Source: Catenovulum adriaticum (GTDB taxonomy: Bacteria; Pseudomonadota; Gammaproteobacteria; Enterobacterales; Alteromonadaceae). From it: a stretch of 64,000 nt of DNA. The number at the start of each line of letters is the position of its first letter. The stretch's first letter is position 1. A program made the position numbers and the translations under genes. The stretch covers positions 434,001 to 498,000 of the forward strand of contig NZ_CP109965.1 in NCBI RefSeq assembly GCF_026725475.1, given 5' to 3'. The notes under the pieces are model-generated. The model saw only the letters and a list, made by a program, of their open reading frames with translations. It did not search any database and was not told the DNA's origin. Below, piece by piece: positions 27,374 to 40,001 of the stretch.

Positions 27374-27856
27374 TTAGGGCGCTGTGCTACGTCGCCTAAA
27401 TTCATGATGCTGGCAATTAAAACATGGGTGAATTTGTTGGGCGTGTGATATTTTAATTTTTTCACCGCAGTTTGTGCATTCTAAGATCCCAAACCCAACT
27501 TCTTCACCCGCTAAATAAATACCGTTATGTGCCGTGTCTGAACTAAACTCTCGCCATTCTAATTGTGTTTTATCTGTCATTTCAGCTAAATTTTGCCATA
27601 GTTGCTCTTTAACTGATAAGTAATAAGGAGACTCGTTAGTTTCTCTTTGATAATCCTCGTAAAAGCTAGCTAAATCGCGTTTTAAATAAAATAAGCTATT
27701 TTTTAATGATTCTTGATGAACCTCAACTCCGGCTTCAATCCAATCTTGCAATAAATCTACGCCTTGTGCCATTGAGCGAGTTTCATCTTCGCTGGCTTGT
27801 TTTAACCAAGCTGAAAATTTGTTCAATAGTGATTTGTAGTTGCTAGGTTTGTCCAT
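27374..27856 (-). CDS. Zinc-ribbon-containing protein, DUF1451 (YbeL-like)
   Basis: 160 residues. The N-terminal ~110 residues are helical and charged. A zinc ribbon with CTNCGEKI and CFNCQHHEF ends the protein. This architecture is that of DUF1451/YbeL, found beside leuS in many Gammaproteobacteria, as here. It is convergent with lnt and divergent from leuS. Its function is unknown. Confidence 0.85.
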   Translation of the reverse strand: MDKPSNYKSLLNKFSAWLKQASEDETRSMAQGVDLLQDWIEAGVEVHQESLKNSLFYLKRDLASFYEDYQRETNESPYYLSVKEQLWQNLAEMTDKTQLEWREFSSDTAHNGIYLAGEEVGFGILECTNCGEKIKISHAQQIHPCFNCQHHEFRRRSTAP

Positions 27857-28056
27857 ATTTGCTCCTTCGGCTTTAAAATAAGCGCTTTTTTCAATATTTT
27901 GAGTATAGATTAGTATTCCAGTATTGGCGTCTTGATTGCGTGTAAGTTATCCTATGCACATTTACGATAAACAACTATTAATGAGTACTTGAGGCTTAAT
28001 TGGTCAGGATCAAGTATATTGGCGTCAAGTTTTACTGAATTTTCGGATCTAAGTGA

Positions 28057-30660
<2,604 letters not shown>

Positions 30661-30674
30661 CTTTGGTTGGATTA

Positions 30675-31184
30675 ATGAATAAGCTCGTATCAAAACGTTT
30701 AGCAACTCAGTTGGCTTTGCTTAGCTTGGTTGCTACGTTTTTGTCTGCCTGTGGTTTTCAGCTTAGAGGCAGTTACGCTGTGCCACCTCATATGCAATTT
30801 ATTTGCTTAGATGATGGCGGGCAGTATAGTTTAGGTAAAGCGTTAAAATCACGCTTGCAGCATAGTAATGTTAGTATTATTTCAGACAAAGCGACCTGTG
30901 TGTTGTTAACTGTGGTTGATGCCGATATTGAGCGCAGAGTTTTATCATTATTTCCTAATGCACAGGTGGCTGAGTATGAATTAAATTACTCGGTAGATTA
31001 TACCATTCAATACGCAGGAGAAGCTGAATCTCGGTTGTTTACCACTAAAATAGCGCGCGATTATCAAGACGATCCAGAAGCCGTATTAGCTAAATCAAAA
31101 GAAATGAAAATATTACTATCTGAACTGCGTCGACATGCCGCAGAGCAAATTGTATTGCAGCTAGCCTCATTGGATAATCGCTAA
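30675..31184 (+). CDS. lptE: LPS-assembly lipoprotein LptE
   Basis: 169 residues from the ATG at 30675; the earlier TTG at 30663 would add four residues in front of the signal. Signal peptide with lipobox LSAC followed by GFQLRGSYAVP, the LptE hallmark. It plugs the LptD barrel and delivers lipopolysaccharide to the outer leaflet. The gene order leuS-lptE-holA-nadD is the standard gammaproteobacterial one. Confidence 0.93.
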   Translation: MNKLVSKRLATQLALLSLVATFLSACGFQLRGSYAVPPHMQFICLDDGGQYSLGKALKSRLQHSNVSIISDKATCVLLTVVDADIERRVLSLFPNAQVAEYELNYSVDYTIQYAGEAESRLFTTKIARDYQDDPEAVLAKSKEMKILLSELRRHAAEQIVLQLASLDNR

Positions 31185-32233
31185 TGCGTGTTTACTTTAA
31201 TCAGCTAGAAACTCAGTTAAAACAGCCGTTGCCAAACTTAATTTTATTGTTTGGTGATGAGCCTTATCAGCAACAGTTAGCACTGGATAAAATCCGCGCT
31301 GAATGTTTGGCGCAGCAAATTGATGAGCGCTTAGTGTTTCAAGCTGATGATAAATTTAATTGGCAGCAAATAATGGACGAAGCTTTAGCTTTGTCGTTAT
31401 TTTCGAGTCGAAAATTGATTGAAGTTGAACTTCCAACGGCTAAGCCTGGTCGCAGTGGTAGTGCGTTTTTACAAGAGTGGGCTGCACTGGCAGACAATGA
31501 ACATACCTTGTTGCTTTGGGGTGGTAAACTTGGCGCAGAGCAAACTAAAAGTAAATGGTTTAAAACAACTGAAAAAACCAGTTGGTTTATTCCGGTTTAC
31601 GATATTGAGCGTCACAATTTACCTAACTGGTTTAACCAGCAGTGTCAGCAGCATCAAGTTCAGCTTACCCCAGATGCCTTACATTTAATGTGTGATTTAT
31701 ATGAAGGCAATTTATTGAGCGGCGCTCAAGAAGTGAGCCGTTTATCCTTAATTTATCCTGAACAATTAATTGATATTGACCAAATTAAAGCGGTAGCCTC
31801 AGATCAATCTCGGTTTACTGTATTTCAATTAGCTGATGATTTACTAAAAAATAATCGGCAAAAAGTGGTACAAATTTTAACTCGATTACAAGGTGAAGAT
31901 TTAGAGCCAGTTATTGTCACTTGGTTATTGCAACGCGAAGCTGAAACTTTAGCGCTGCTAGCTATTGCACAGGCCAACGGTCAATTCGATGCCGAATGTA
32001 AAAAACAACGAGTTTGGGACAACCGAAAAGGTGCTTACCGTCAAGCATTAGCTCGGCTCAATTTGTCTATGATTGAGCAAATTTTAAAAGCCATTGGTCA
32101 GTTTGAAGTGGACTATAAATCAACCGGATTAAAGGCGCCTTATATTCAATTAGCACATATTTGTGCTTTGTTCTCGGGCGACCCAGTGTTGTTTAATTTT
32201 AACCAAATAATGCTTGAAAATGACCTTGATTAA
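31184..32233 (+). CDS. holA: DNA polymerase III delta subunit
   Basis: 349 residues. N-terminal AAA+-like region (LPNLILLFGDEPYQQQLALDKIR) and FSSRKLIEVELP match HolA, the clamp-loader subunit that opens the beta ring. There is no functional Walker A, as expected for delta. The start codon overlaps the lptE stop by one base, and the end overlaps nadD. Confidence 0.93.
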   Translation: MRVYFNQLETQLKQPLPNLILLFGDEPYQQQLALDKIRAECLAQQIDERLVFQADDKFNWQQIMDEALALSLFSSRKLIEVELPTAKPGRSGSAFLQEWAALADNEHTLLLWGGKLGAEQTKSKWFKTTEKTSWFIPVYDIERHNLPNWFNQQCQQHQVQLTPDALHLMCDLYEGNLLSGAQEVSRLSLIYPEQLIDIDQIKAVASDQSRFTVFQLADDLLKNNRQKVVQILTRLQGEDLEPVIVTWLLQREAETLALLAIAQANGQFDAECKKQRVWDNRKGAYRQALARLNLSMIEQILKAIGQFEVDYKSTGLKAPYIQLAHICALFSGDPVLFNFNQIMLENDLD

Positions 32234-32894
32234 CTCTGAACAACCTTTACCAATTGCCATTTATTTTGGTGGTACTTTTAATCCTATCCATCATGGACAC
32301 TTGCAAGTTGCGTTAGAAGTGAGTGAAACTTTAAATGCGGATTCTGTGCATTTATTGCCTAACTATTTACCCCCGCATAAAGCATCGCCTGACGTATCGG
32401 CTCAGCAAAGAGCGAAAATGTGTGAATTAGCGTGCTTGTTAGATCCAAAATTTAAATTGGATAGCCGCGAGTTAAATTCAGCTGAGCCTTCGTATACCAT
32501 AGCGACATTAAAGCAACTTAAAGCTGAGCACCCTAATCGCGCTCTTTGCTTTATGATTGGAATGGACTCACTACAAACATTAGACACTTGGCGAAATTGG
32601 CGCCAACTGACTAAATATTGTCATTTAGTTGTTGCAGCACGTGGTGGGTATCCGGCACAGTTTAATGAAAATGTGCGCCAGCTATTAGCCTCAAATCAAA
32701 CATTTAATCCGCAAGATTTACAAACAAAACAATCCGGTTGTATTTATTTAGTTGAAACCAGTGAGCTGATGATTTCAGCGAGTCAAATCCGCCAGCGATA
32801 CCAAAAGCAACAAAATTGCCGGTGTTTGCTGCCGGATAAGGTAAATGACTATATAATACAACATCATCTTTATACTCATGTTGACCGAGCGTAA
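32220..32894 (+). CDS. nadD: Nicotinate-nucleotide adenylyltransferase
   Basis: 224 residues from the ATG at 32220, 14 bases inside holA; a TTG two codons earlier is also in frame. GGTFNPIHHGHL holds the (T/H)xGH nucleotidyltransferase motif and ISASQIRQRY the ISxxxxR ATP-binding motif. It makes nicotinate adenine dinucleotide in NAD synthesis. No cobC-like gene separates it from rsfS, unlike in E. coli. Confidence 0.94.
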   Translation: MTLINSEQPLPIAIYFGGTFNPIHHGHLQVALEVSETLNADSVHLLPNYLPPHKASPDVSAQQRAKMCELACLLDPKFKLDSRELNSAEPSYTIATLKQLKAEHPNRALCFMIGMDSLQTLDTWRNWRQLTKYCHLVVAARGGYPAQFNENVRQLLASNQTFNPQDLQTKQSGCIYLVETSELMISASQIRQRYQKQQNCRCLLPDKVNDYIIQHHLYTHVDRA

Positions 32895-32934
32895 AGATGA
32901 TTAATTTACATTAATGAACAGAGAGTAAAACCTT

Positions 32935-33255
32935 TTGCAAAGCGAAGAAATGAAACAATTTATTACTGAAAAAGCAGATGATATGAAAGCTCGAGACATT
33001 ATAGAGCTAGATTTAATCGAAAAATCAAACTTTACCGACACTATGATAGTTTGCTCTGGCAACTCTAAACAGCATGTTCGTTCAATTGCACAGTATGTCG
33101 CAACAGAAGCTAAAAATGCTGGACACCAACCAATGGGGATTGAAGGTGAAGACGTAGGAGAGTGGGCATTGGTCGATTTTGGAGCCGTTGTATTGCACGT
33201 GATGACAGATGAGCAACGTGAACATTATCAAATAGAAAAGCTCTGGCAGGTATGA
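32935..33255 (+). CDS. rsfS: Ribosome silencing factor RsfS
   Basis: 106 residues. The TTG at 32935 is preferred because the resulting [19 protein letters not shown] aligns end to end with E. coli RsfS (MQGKALQDF). [18 protein letters not shown] and [16 protein letters not shown] are family signatures. It binds L14 and blocks subunit joining in stationary phase. Overlaps rlmH by 4 bases. Confidence 0.94.
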   Translation: MQSEEMKQFITEKADDMKARDIIELDLIEKSNFTDTMIVCSGNSKQHVRSIAQYVATEAKNAGHQPMGIEGEDVGEWALVDFGAVVLHVMTDEQREHYQIEKLWQV

Positions 33256-33722
33256 AGCTTCAGCTGATAGCCGTTGGACAAAAAATGCCGGCTTGGGTTG
33301 AGCAGGGATTTAGCGAATATCAAAAGCGATTTGTGCGCGACTTTTCGTTAGAACTCATAGAAATACCTGCGGGTAAACGTGGCAAGAATGCAGACGTAAA
33401 ACGGATTTTAGAAAAAGAAGGCGAACTCATGTTAGCCGCGGTAGGGAAGGGTCATAGAGTTGTGACCTTAGAGGTGACAGGCAAAGCTTGGACCTCTCCT
33501 CAATTAGCTCAGCAAATGCAAAATTGGCAACTTGATGGTAGAGATGTCAGTTTATTGGTAGGTGGCCCTGAAGGTTTATCGCCTGCTTGCATTGCCGCTT
33601 CAGAGCAAAAATGGTCTTTATCGGCCCTAACTTTGCCACATCCAATGGTTCGCATTATTATTGCTGAGAGTTTGTATCGTGGCTGGAGTATTAATCAAAA
33701 CCATCCCTATCATAGAGAATAA
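33252..33722 (+). CDS. rlmH: 23S rRNA pseudouridine-1915 N3-methyltransferase
   Basis: 156 residues, the SPOUT-fold RlmH/Ybe[13 protein letters not shown] forms part of the knotted SAM site and the protein ends NQNHPYHRE, a conserved tail. It methylates pseudouridine 1915 in helix 69 on assembled 70S ribosomes. It pairs with rsfS through a 4-base overlap and is followed after 3 bases by mrdA. Confidence 0.95.
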   Translation: MKLQLIAVGQKMPAWVEQGFSEYQKRFVRDFSLELIEIPAGKRGKNADVKRILEKEGELMLAAVGKGHRVVTLEVTGKAWTSPQLAQQMQNWQLDGRDVSLLVGGPEGLSPACIAASEQKWSLSALTLPHPMVRIIIAESLYRGWSINQNHPYHRE

Positions 33723-33725
33723 TCG

Positions 33726-35603
33726 ATGCTAAATTGGCGCAGACGAGTTGCAATTAGAGATCATTTAGCCGAGGCAAATTTATTTGCTCGGCGTGCAATT
33801 GTTGCCATTGTGGTGGTTATTATCCTGATAGCCAGCTTGATTAATAATTTATATTATTTGCAAGTTGATAAGTACCAAGATTACCAAACTCGTGCAGATG
33901 GCAACCGTATTAAAGTTCAGCCAGTTGCGCCAAATCGAGGTTTAATATACGACAGGTTTGGTCGAATATTGGCGGAAAATTCTCCCTTTTATAGTTTAGA
34001 TATTGTACCCGAAGAGGTAGATGATCTTGATCATTTACTGGCTCAAATTGGTGAGTTGATAGAATTAACGGATGATAGCATTGAAGATTTTAAAAAAAAT
34101 GTAAATCAGCAACGCCGAAAATTTAAACCTGTTACGTTAAAATCTAAATTATCAGAGCAAGATACAGCGGTGCTTTCTGTCCACCAACATAAGTTAGAAG
34201 GCGCTTATATTGAAGCCAGACTAAAACGGCATTACCCCTATAAAGATCTCACAACGCATGCGCTTGGCTATGTTGCTAAAATTAATCAACGAGATGCCGA
34301 CAATTTAGAGCTTGAAGGGAAAAGTGCCAATTATGAAGGCACCTACGACATCGGCAAACTGGGTGTTGAAAAATATTATGAGTCAATATTGCATGGTGAA
34401 GTTGGTTATCAAGAAGTTGAAGTTAATAACCGCGGCCGACCCATTCGTACTTTATCTCAGCAACCGCCAGTGCCAGGCCAAGATTTAATTCTAAATCTAG
34501 ATATTGATATGCAGCAACTTGCTAAAGATTCGCTGGGTGATCGCCGAGGCGCTATTGTCGTGCTCGATGCAAAAGACAATGGCATTTTAGCTTTGTATAG
34601 TAACCCAAGCTATGACCCTAACTTATTTGTGCACGGTATTAGCAGCAAAAATTACAAAGCATTATTAGATAACAAAAGCCGCCCTTTAATTAACCGAACT
34701 ACGCAAGGGCGTTACCCTCCAGCTTCAACCATTAAACCCCATATTGGTTTATTGGGTTTAGAAGAAGATTTAATTACCACTAAAACCAGAGTATGGGACC
34801 CAGGTTATTATCAAATTAAAGGTATAGCGCATAAATACCGTGACTGGAAAACGTGGGGTCATGGCTGGGTAGATATTTACCGTGCGATTGAAGAGTCTTG
34901 TGATGTTTATTATTACGATTTAGCCATACGTTTAGGCATGGATAAAATATCTGATTTTATGACTCAGTTTGGTTTTGGTGAATTAACGGGCGTTGATATT
35001 TATGAAGAAACTAGCGCGACTATGCCGTCACGTGAATGGAAATACGGCCGCTTCCGTCAGCCTTGGTATGCGGGTGATACCATATCAATTGGGATTGGTC
35101 AGGGTTATTGGACATCTACACCATTGCAATTAGCCACTGGGGTGAGTGTATTAGCAAACGAAGGCCAGCATTTTGAACCTAAATTATTAAAAGCTACGCA
35201 AAGTTTAACGGGCACTTTACCTGTACCCGCGCAAGATCGCCCGCCAGTTCAAATGAAAGACCCAGATAATTGGCAAATTATAAAAACAGCAATGCAAAAC
35301 GTGGTGGAAAAAAATACAGGTACAGGTCACCGAGCATTTGAGGATGTTCATTACCATGCAGCCGGAAAAACTGGTACTGCTCAAGTGATTGGGATTGCGC
35401 AAGACGAAAAATATGACGCTGAAAAAATTGCAGAAAAGTATCGTGATAATGCGCTTTTTGTTGGTTTTGCACCGGTTGCCGACCCCGATATTGTTGTTGC
35501 TGTGGTTATTGAAAATGTAGGTGGGGGCAGTAAATATGCAGCCCCTGTTGCTAGAAGAATGATGGATTATTATTTTGAAAACTATCAGGAGACCCAACCG
35601 TGA
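33726..35603 (+). CDS. mrdA: Penicillin-binding protein 2 (elongation transpeptidase)
   Basis: 625 residues. One N-terminal membrane helix (residues ~22-45), a dimerisation domain, then the transpeptidase domain with STIK (Ser334 nucleophile), SCD (391-393, the SxD form usual in PBP2) and KTGT (548-551). It crosslinks the side-wall peptidoglycan together with RodA, whose gene overlaps its end by 4 bases. It belongs to the rod-shape elongasome. Confidence 0.96.
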   Translation: MLNWRRRVAIRDHLAEANLFARRAIVAIVVVIILIASLINNLYYLQVDKYQDYQTRADGNRIKVQPVAPNRGLIYDRFGRILAENSPFYSLDIVPEEVDDLDHLLAQIGELIELTDDSIEDFKKNVNQQRRKFKPVTLKSKLSEQDTAVLSVHQHKLEGAYIEARLKRHYPYKDLTTHALGYVAKINQRDADNLELEGKSANYEGTYDIGKLGVEKYYESILHGEVGYQEVEVNNRGRPIRTLSQQPPVPGQDLILNLDIDMQQLAKDSLGDRRGAIVVLDAKDNGILALYSNPSYDPNLFVHGISSKNYKALLDNKSRPLINRTTQGRYPPASTIKPHIGLLGLEEDLITTKTRVWDPGYYQIKGIAHKYRDWKTWGHGWVDIYRAIEESCDVYYYDLAIRLGMDKISDFMTQFGFGELTGVDIYEETSATMPSREWKYGRFRQPWYAGDTISIGIGQGYWTSTPLQLATGVSVLANEGQHFEPKLLKATQSLTGTLPVPAQDRPPVQMKDPDNWQIIKTAMQNVVEKNTGTGHRAFEDVHYHAAGKTGTAQVIGIAQDEKYDAEKIAEKYRDNALFVGFAPVADPDIVVAVVIENVGGGSKYAAPVARRMMDYYFENYQETQP

Positions 35604-36709
35604 GCGCTCAAGTTGGTGGCAAAATTAATATCTGGCAAAAAATTCATATTGACCGACCTTTACTGGCGGGATTACTAGCCTTATGCACCGTTGGCTTGTT
35701 TATTATTTATAGCGCCTCGGGCCAAGACTTTGATTTAATTGTCAGACAGTTAACTCGTATCGCGCTTTCGCTGGGTGTTATGTTTACTGTAGCCCAAATA
35801 CCGCCAGCGGTTTATCAAAGGTGGGCAGCGCCATTATTTATTGCTGGCTGCGCTTTGCTAGTCGGTGTGTTAGTTTTTGGCGTAATCGGTAAAGGCGCTA
35901 GACGTTGGATTGATATTGGTGTGACTCGAATTCAGCCTTCGGAATTAATGAAACTTGCTGTGCCTATTATGGTTGCTTGGTTTATTGCGCGAAAACCGCT
36001 GCCGCCTAAAATTAGCTATTCGGTTTATGGCTTAATACTTATTATGATCCCAACTTTATTAATTGCAAAACAACCGGACTTAGGCACCTCGTTACTAATT
36101 GCCGCCTCAGGCTTGTTTGTTTTATTTATGGCTGGTTTAAGTTGGCGTTTAATAGGTGGTTTTGCTGTGTTGGTATCGGCATTGGCACCTGTGGTTTGGT
36201 TCTTTTATATGCACGATTATCAAAAAAACAGAGTATTAACTTTTTTAAATCCCGAAACCGACCCATTAGGCGCTGGTTATCATATTATTCAATCTAAAAT
36301 CGCAATAGGCTCCGGCGGTTTATGGGGGAAAGGTTGGTTACAAGGCACACAATCGCAACTTGAATTTTTGCCTGAACGACATACCGATTTTATTTTTGCT
36401 GTTTTTTCAGAGGAGTTTGGCCTATTTGGAATATTAGCCTTATTGACCCTTTATTTATATGTGGTTTTACGTGGCATGATTATTTCAGTTCGAGCGCAAG
36501 ATGCCTTTAGCAAATTATTAGCTGGCAGTATTACTCTAACTTTTTTTGTTTATGTGTTTGTTAATATGGGCATGGTATCAGGTATTTTACCTGTTGTAGG
36601 TGTGCCTTTACCTCTAGTAAGTTATGGTGGTACTTCTATGCTTACTTTGATGGCAGGTTTTGGTATTTTAATGTCGATTAGTACACAGCGAAAGGTATTT
36701 AATGGCTAA
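35600..36709 (+). CDS. rodA: RodA (MrdB) peptidoglycan glycosyltransferase
   Basis: 369 residues with about ten membrane helices, SEDS family. GKGARRWIDIG, IQPSELMKLAVP, QPDLGTSLLI and LPLVSYGGTSML are SEDS motifs, and EFLPERHTDFIFAVFSEEFG carries the RodA signature. It polymerises glycan strands with PBP2. The start is a GTG within mrdA, and its end overlaps rlpA by 8 bases. Confidence 0.96.
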   Translation: MSAQVGGKINIWQKIHIDRPLLAGLLALCTVGLFIIYSASGQDFDLIVRQLTRIALSLGVMFTVAQIPPAVYQRWAAPLFIAGCALLVGVLVFGVIGKGARRWIDIGVTRIQPSELMKLAVPIMVAWFIARKPLPPKISYSVYGLILIMIPTLLIAKQPDLGTSLLIAASGLFVLFMAGLSWRLIGGFAVLVSALAPVVWFFYMHDYQKNRVLTFLNPETDPLGAGYHIIQSKIAIGSGGLWGKGWLQGTQSQLEFLPERHTDFIFAVFSEEFGLFGILALLTLYLYVVLRGMIISVRAQDAFSKLLAGSITLTFFVYVFVNMGMVSGILPVVGVPLPLVSYGGTSMLTLMAGFGILMSISTQRKVFNG

Positions 36710-37517
36710 TTTTTTTAGTAAATTTGTAACCTTATTTTCAAATGGTCATTGGTTGATTTGTGTATTATGCCTGTTTGGGCTGGTCGCCTGTGGGAGTACA
36801 CCTAAAAATAGAAATGATGGTCGGTATCATATTTCACAAGATATTGCGCCAGATCGCTTACCTCAAGCGCATGAAATGATAGACCCAACACCAATCCATG
36901 AGCCGCCTAGTCGCGGTGGTAATAAAGACTACCAAGTACTAGGCAAACATTATAAAGTGATTAAAAATGCAGAAGGCTTTAGCGAGCATGGGATTGCGTC
37001 TTGGTATGGTAAAAAATTTCATGGCCATTTAACCTCAAACGGCGAAACCTATAATATGTTTGAGATGAGTGCGGCACATAAAACCTTACCACTACCTACT
37101 TATGTGAAAGTTACTAACTTAACTAACCAAAAGCAAGCAGTGGTGCGCGTAAACGATAGAGGCCCATTTCATCAAGGGCGGATTATTGATTTATCATACG
37201 CCGCAGCTTATAAGTTAGGCGTGACAAAAACAGGCACAGCTCAGGTTAAAATAGAAGTGTTGCACTCAGCTCCTGGTTTTTATATTGAAGTTGAAAAAGG
37301 GCAACAACAAACAGAGTTAAATGATAAATCAGCAGCTATTGCCGCGTTATTTCAAATTCCCACAAAAATTGTCAAAAAAAATGAAACTTTTCGTTTAATT
37401 GCAGGGCCAATAACTGAGCAAAAGCAAGCGAAAGCATTGGTCGCAGACTTAATGAGGTCAGGTTACCCCAGCGCTAAAATGTATTTGCCTACAAAAGCTA
37501 ATTACGAAGTTAATTAA
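36702..37517 (+). CDS. rlpA: Septal ring lytic transglycosylase RlpA
   Basis: 271 residues. Lipobox LVACG makes it a lipoprotein. The double-psi beta-barrel domain covers GIASWYGKKFHGHLTSNGE and VRVNDRGPFHQGRIIDLS, with the catalytic Asp of NDRGPF. A C-terminal SPOR domain (residues ~220-268) binds denuded glycan at division sites. It overlaps rodA by 8 bases, so it belongs to the mrdAB operon. Confidence 0.93.
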   Translation: MANFFSKFVTLFSNGHWLICVLCLFGLVACGSTPKNRNDGRYHISQDIAPDRLPQAHEMIDPTPIHEPPSRGGNKDYQVLGKHYKVIKNAEGFSEHGIASWYGKKFHGHLTSNGETYNMFEMSAAHKTLPLPTYVKVTNLTNQKQAVVRVNDRGPFHQGRIIDLSYAAAYKLGVTKTGTAQVKIEVLHSAPGFYIEVEKGQQQTELNDKSAAIAALFQIPTKIVKKNETFRLIAGPITEQKQAKALVADLMRSGYPSAKMYLPTKANYEVN

Positions 37518-37678
37518 GTCGCATAGTTTGCATTATTCTAAGTTCAATTCGATTAGCACTGTGAATCAAATTCAGACTTGTTATAATCAATTACATACTT
37601 AAGCTTGCTACGCGAACAAGCTAATAGAGCACCACTTAGGTGGATAATAATAACCCTGTCAATCAATTAAGAATAATT

Positions 37679-38830
37679 ATGAAATTTTTTAAAAGCATAC
37701 TCTCCATTGCCTCGACCTGTTTACTTTTGGTTCACTTCCAAGCTTCAGCAATTACCCCAACGCCACCTAGTGTGAGCGCGAAGGGCCATATTTTAATTGA
37801 TTACAATACGGGTTATGTTATTTCTGAAGGTAATGCAGACATGCAACTTAATCCCGCCTCATTAACCAAAATGATGACGAGTTATGTTATTGGTTTGGAA
37901 ATTAAATCAGGCAATATTAAGCCCACCGATATGGTTACAATAAGTGAAAATGCTTGGGCTAAAAACTTTCCTGAATCATCAAAAATGTTTATTGAGGTTG
38001 GCAAGCAAATCCCGGTTGAAGATTTAAACCGAGGTATTATTGTACAATCTGGCAATGATGCTTGTGTGGCAATGGCTGAGCATATAGCTGGTACAGAAAG
38101 TGCCTTTGCTTCGTTAATGAATGCGCATGCCGAAAAATTAGGGATGAATGCATCGCACTTTGAAAATAGCCATGGACTAACCGCATCGGATCACTATACC
38201 ACCCCGCGTGACATGTCTAAATTAGCTGTAGCTTTAATTCGGGATGTGCCAGATGAATATGCGGTTTATAGTGAAAAATCTTTTACCTTTAATGGTATTA
38301 AGCAATATAACCGTAATAGTTTATTATGGGATAAAAGCTTAAACGTAGATGGAATTAAAACTGGGCATACAGAGGCGGCCGGGTATAGCTTAATTACTTC
38401 AGCGACCAAAGGTAACATGCGTTTAGTTTCTGTGGTGATGGGGACGGAATCTGAGCGAGCTCGTAAAGAAGAAAACAAAAAACTATTAAATTATGGTTTT
38501 CGCTTTTTTGAAACGATTACACCATACGAAGCGGGTAGTAAATTTGCCGACCAACCAATTTGGATGGGCGCTAAAGACACAGTTAAATTAGGCATTGCAC
38601 AAGCAACTCAAATTACGATAGCTCGTGGTCAGCGTAAAAATTTAGAAGCTAATATTCAGCTTGATCAAGAATTAATCGCGCCATTGAAAAAAGGTACCGT
38701 GGTAGGTCAATTGTTTTTAACCGTAGAAGGTAAAGACATTGCTAAATACCCATTGGTTGCATTAGAAAGCATTGAAGAAGGTGGTATGGTAACTAAAGCT
38801 ATCGATTATATTAAAATGCAGCTTAAATAG
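37679..38830 (+). CDS. dacA: D-alanyl-D-alanine carboxypeptidase PBP5 (DacA)
   Basis: 383 residues from the ATG at 37679, which directly begins the signal peptide (MKFFKSILSIAS to QASA). SLTK (Ser61, Lys64), SGN (124-126) and KTG (227-229) are the three penicillin-fold motifs. A beta-rich C-terminal domain and an amphipathic terminal helix (VTKAIDYIKMQLK) anchor it to the periplasmic face. It trims pentapeptides. A strong terminator follows. Confidence 0.95.
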   Translation: MKFFKSILSIASTCLLLVHFQASAITPTPPSVSAKGHILIDYNTGYVISEGNADMQLNPASLTKMMTSYVIGLEIKSGNIKPTDMVTISENAWAKNFPESSKMFIEVGKQIPVEDLNRGIIVQSGNDACVAMAEHIAGTESAFASLMNAHAEKLGMNASHFENSHGLTASDHYTTPRDMSKLAVALIRDVPDEYAVYSEKSFTFNGIKQYNRNSLLWDKSLNVDGIKTGHTEAAGYSLITSATKGNMRLVSVVMGTESERARKEENKKLLNYGFRFFETITPYEAGSKFADQPIWMGAKDTVKLGIAQATQITIARGQRKNLEANIQLDQELIAPLKKGTVVGQLFLTVEGKDIAKYPLVALESIEEGGMVTKAIDYIKMQLK

Positions 38831-38857
38831 CGCAAAAAAACAACAAAGTATTTTTAC

Positions 38858-38899
38858 AAAAGCGCAGTTAAAATAAATTTTAACTGCGCTTTTTATTTT
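38858..38899 (+). terminator. Intrinsic terminator after dacA
   Basis: Stem AGCGCAGTTAAAA / TTTTAACTGCGCT with a 4-base loop, followed by TTTTATTTTTT. Confidence 0.88.
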
Positions 38900-39053
38900 T
38901 TAATTCAGGCTGTTTTTTTATATAATGCTCAACCTGATTTTAGCTAGTTCATATTCATATTTATACTGGCTATAAATAAACAAAACAGCAAAAATCCATT
39001 TAATGGCTTCATATTTTAGTATGATAGCCATTCGCAACCTTTGTGTGAGTTTT

Positions 39054-39317
39054 ATGAAAACTAAGTTTGATGAATATTTAGAGTTTCCGTGTCAATTTCC
39101 GTTTAAAGTATTAGGCTTAGCGGATGATCAACTAATTGATAAAGTGGTGGCTGTGGTACAGCAGCATGCACCGGGTGATTACAGACCAACTTCAAAACCA
39201 AGTGGTAAAGGCAACTTCCAATCGGTCACCATCAGTATTCAGGCTCAAAGCAAAGCACAACTTGAAACCTTATATAAAGCATTGGCAGAAATAGACACCG
39301 TACGTATGGTGATGTAA
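39054..39317 (+). CDS. ybeD: YbeD family protein (DUF493)
   Basis: 87 residues from the ATG at 39054, because MKTKFDEYLEFPCQFPFKV aligns with E. coli YbeD (MKTKLNELLEFP). An in-frame ATG at 39003 would add an unsupported hydrophobic stretch. HAPGDYRPTSKPSGKGNFQSVT and the end IDTVRMVM are conserved. The fold resembles ACT regulatory domains. It lies just before lipB, as usual, and its function is not established. Confidence 0.92.
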   Translation: MKTKFDEYLEFPCQFPFKVLGLADDQLIDKVVAVVQQHAPGDYRPTSKPSGKGNFQSVTISIQAQSKAQLETLYKALAEIDTVRMVM

Positions 39318-39344
39318 TTTAAATCCAATCTAATAGGCTGAATT

Positions 39345-40001
39345 TTGAAAAAAACAGAACAACTGATTGTTCGCCAGTTAGGGTTAAAAGATTACCAGAC
39401 GACTTGGCAATTAATGCAAGACTTTACCCAGACGCGAGATGATAATACTGCCGACGAGCTTTGGTGGGTAGAGCACCCTAGTGTATTTACGCAAGGTCAG
39501 GCGGGTAAAGCAGAGCATTTATTGGTGCCAGGCGATATTCCTGTTGTTCAGGCTGATCGTGGCGGTCAGGTCACGTACCATGGACCCGGTCAATTAGTCG
39601 GCTATACGCTGATTAATATTCGCCGAAAAGGTATCGGAGTGCGGCAACTGGTCAACATCTTAGAAAACAGTATCGTTAATATTTTAAAGCCTTTTAATAT
39701 AGAGGCTTATCCTAAAGCGGATGCACCAGGCGTTTATGTTGATAACTGTAAAATTGCATCACTGGGTTTAAGAATTCGCAGAGGCTGTTCTTTTCATGGT
39801 TTGGCTTTGAATGTAAATATGGATTTATCGCCCTTTTTGCGAATTAACCCCTGTGGTTATCAAGGACTTCAAATGACCCAAACTAGCCAAGTGAACGGGC
39901 CCGATACAACACTGCAAGCCAGCCAATTATTAACCCAAGAGTTCAAACAACAACTTGCTTATCAAGAGCTTGTTGAAAAGGTAGGATTTGATAATGAATA
40001 A
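39345..40001 (+). CDS. lipB: Octanoyltransferase LipB
   Basis: 218 residues from a TTG at 39345; no ATG fits the family's N-terminus. [17 protein letters not shown], the catalytic Cys and Lys of the LipB site in [22 protein letters not shown], and FLRINPCGY are all intact. It transfers octanoyl groups from ACP to lipoyl domains. It overlaps lipA, which inserts the sulfurs in the next step. Confidence 0.96.
   Translation: MKKTEQLIVRQLGLKDYQTTWQLMQDFTQTRDDNTADELWWVEHPSVFTQGQAGKAEHLLVPGDIPVVQADRGGQVTYHGPGQLVGYTLINIRRKGIGVRQLVNILENSIVNILKPFNIEAYPKADAPGVYVDNCKIASLGLRIRRGCSFHGLALNVNMDLSPFLRINPCGYQGLQMTQTSQVNGPDTTLQASQLLTQEFKQQLAYQELVEKVGFDNE

Noticed and set aside
37601..37623. AAGCTTG / CAAGCT inverted repeat between rlpA and dacA
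   Set aside because: Short stem, loop of mixed sequence and no T-run, so not called a terminator.
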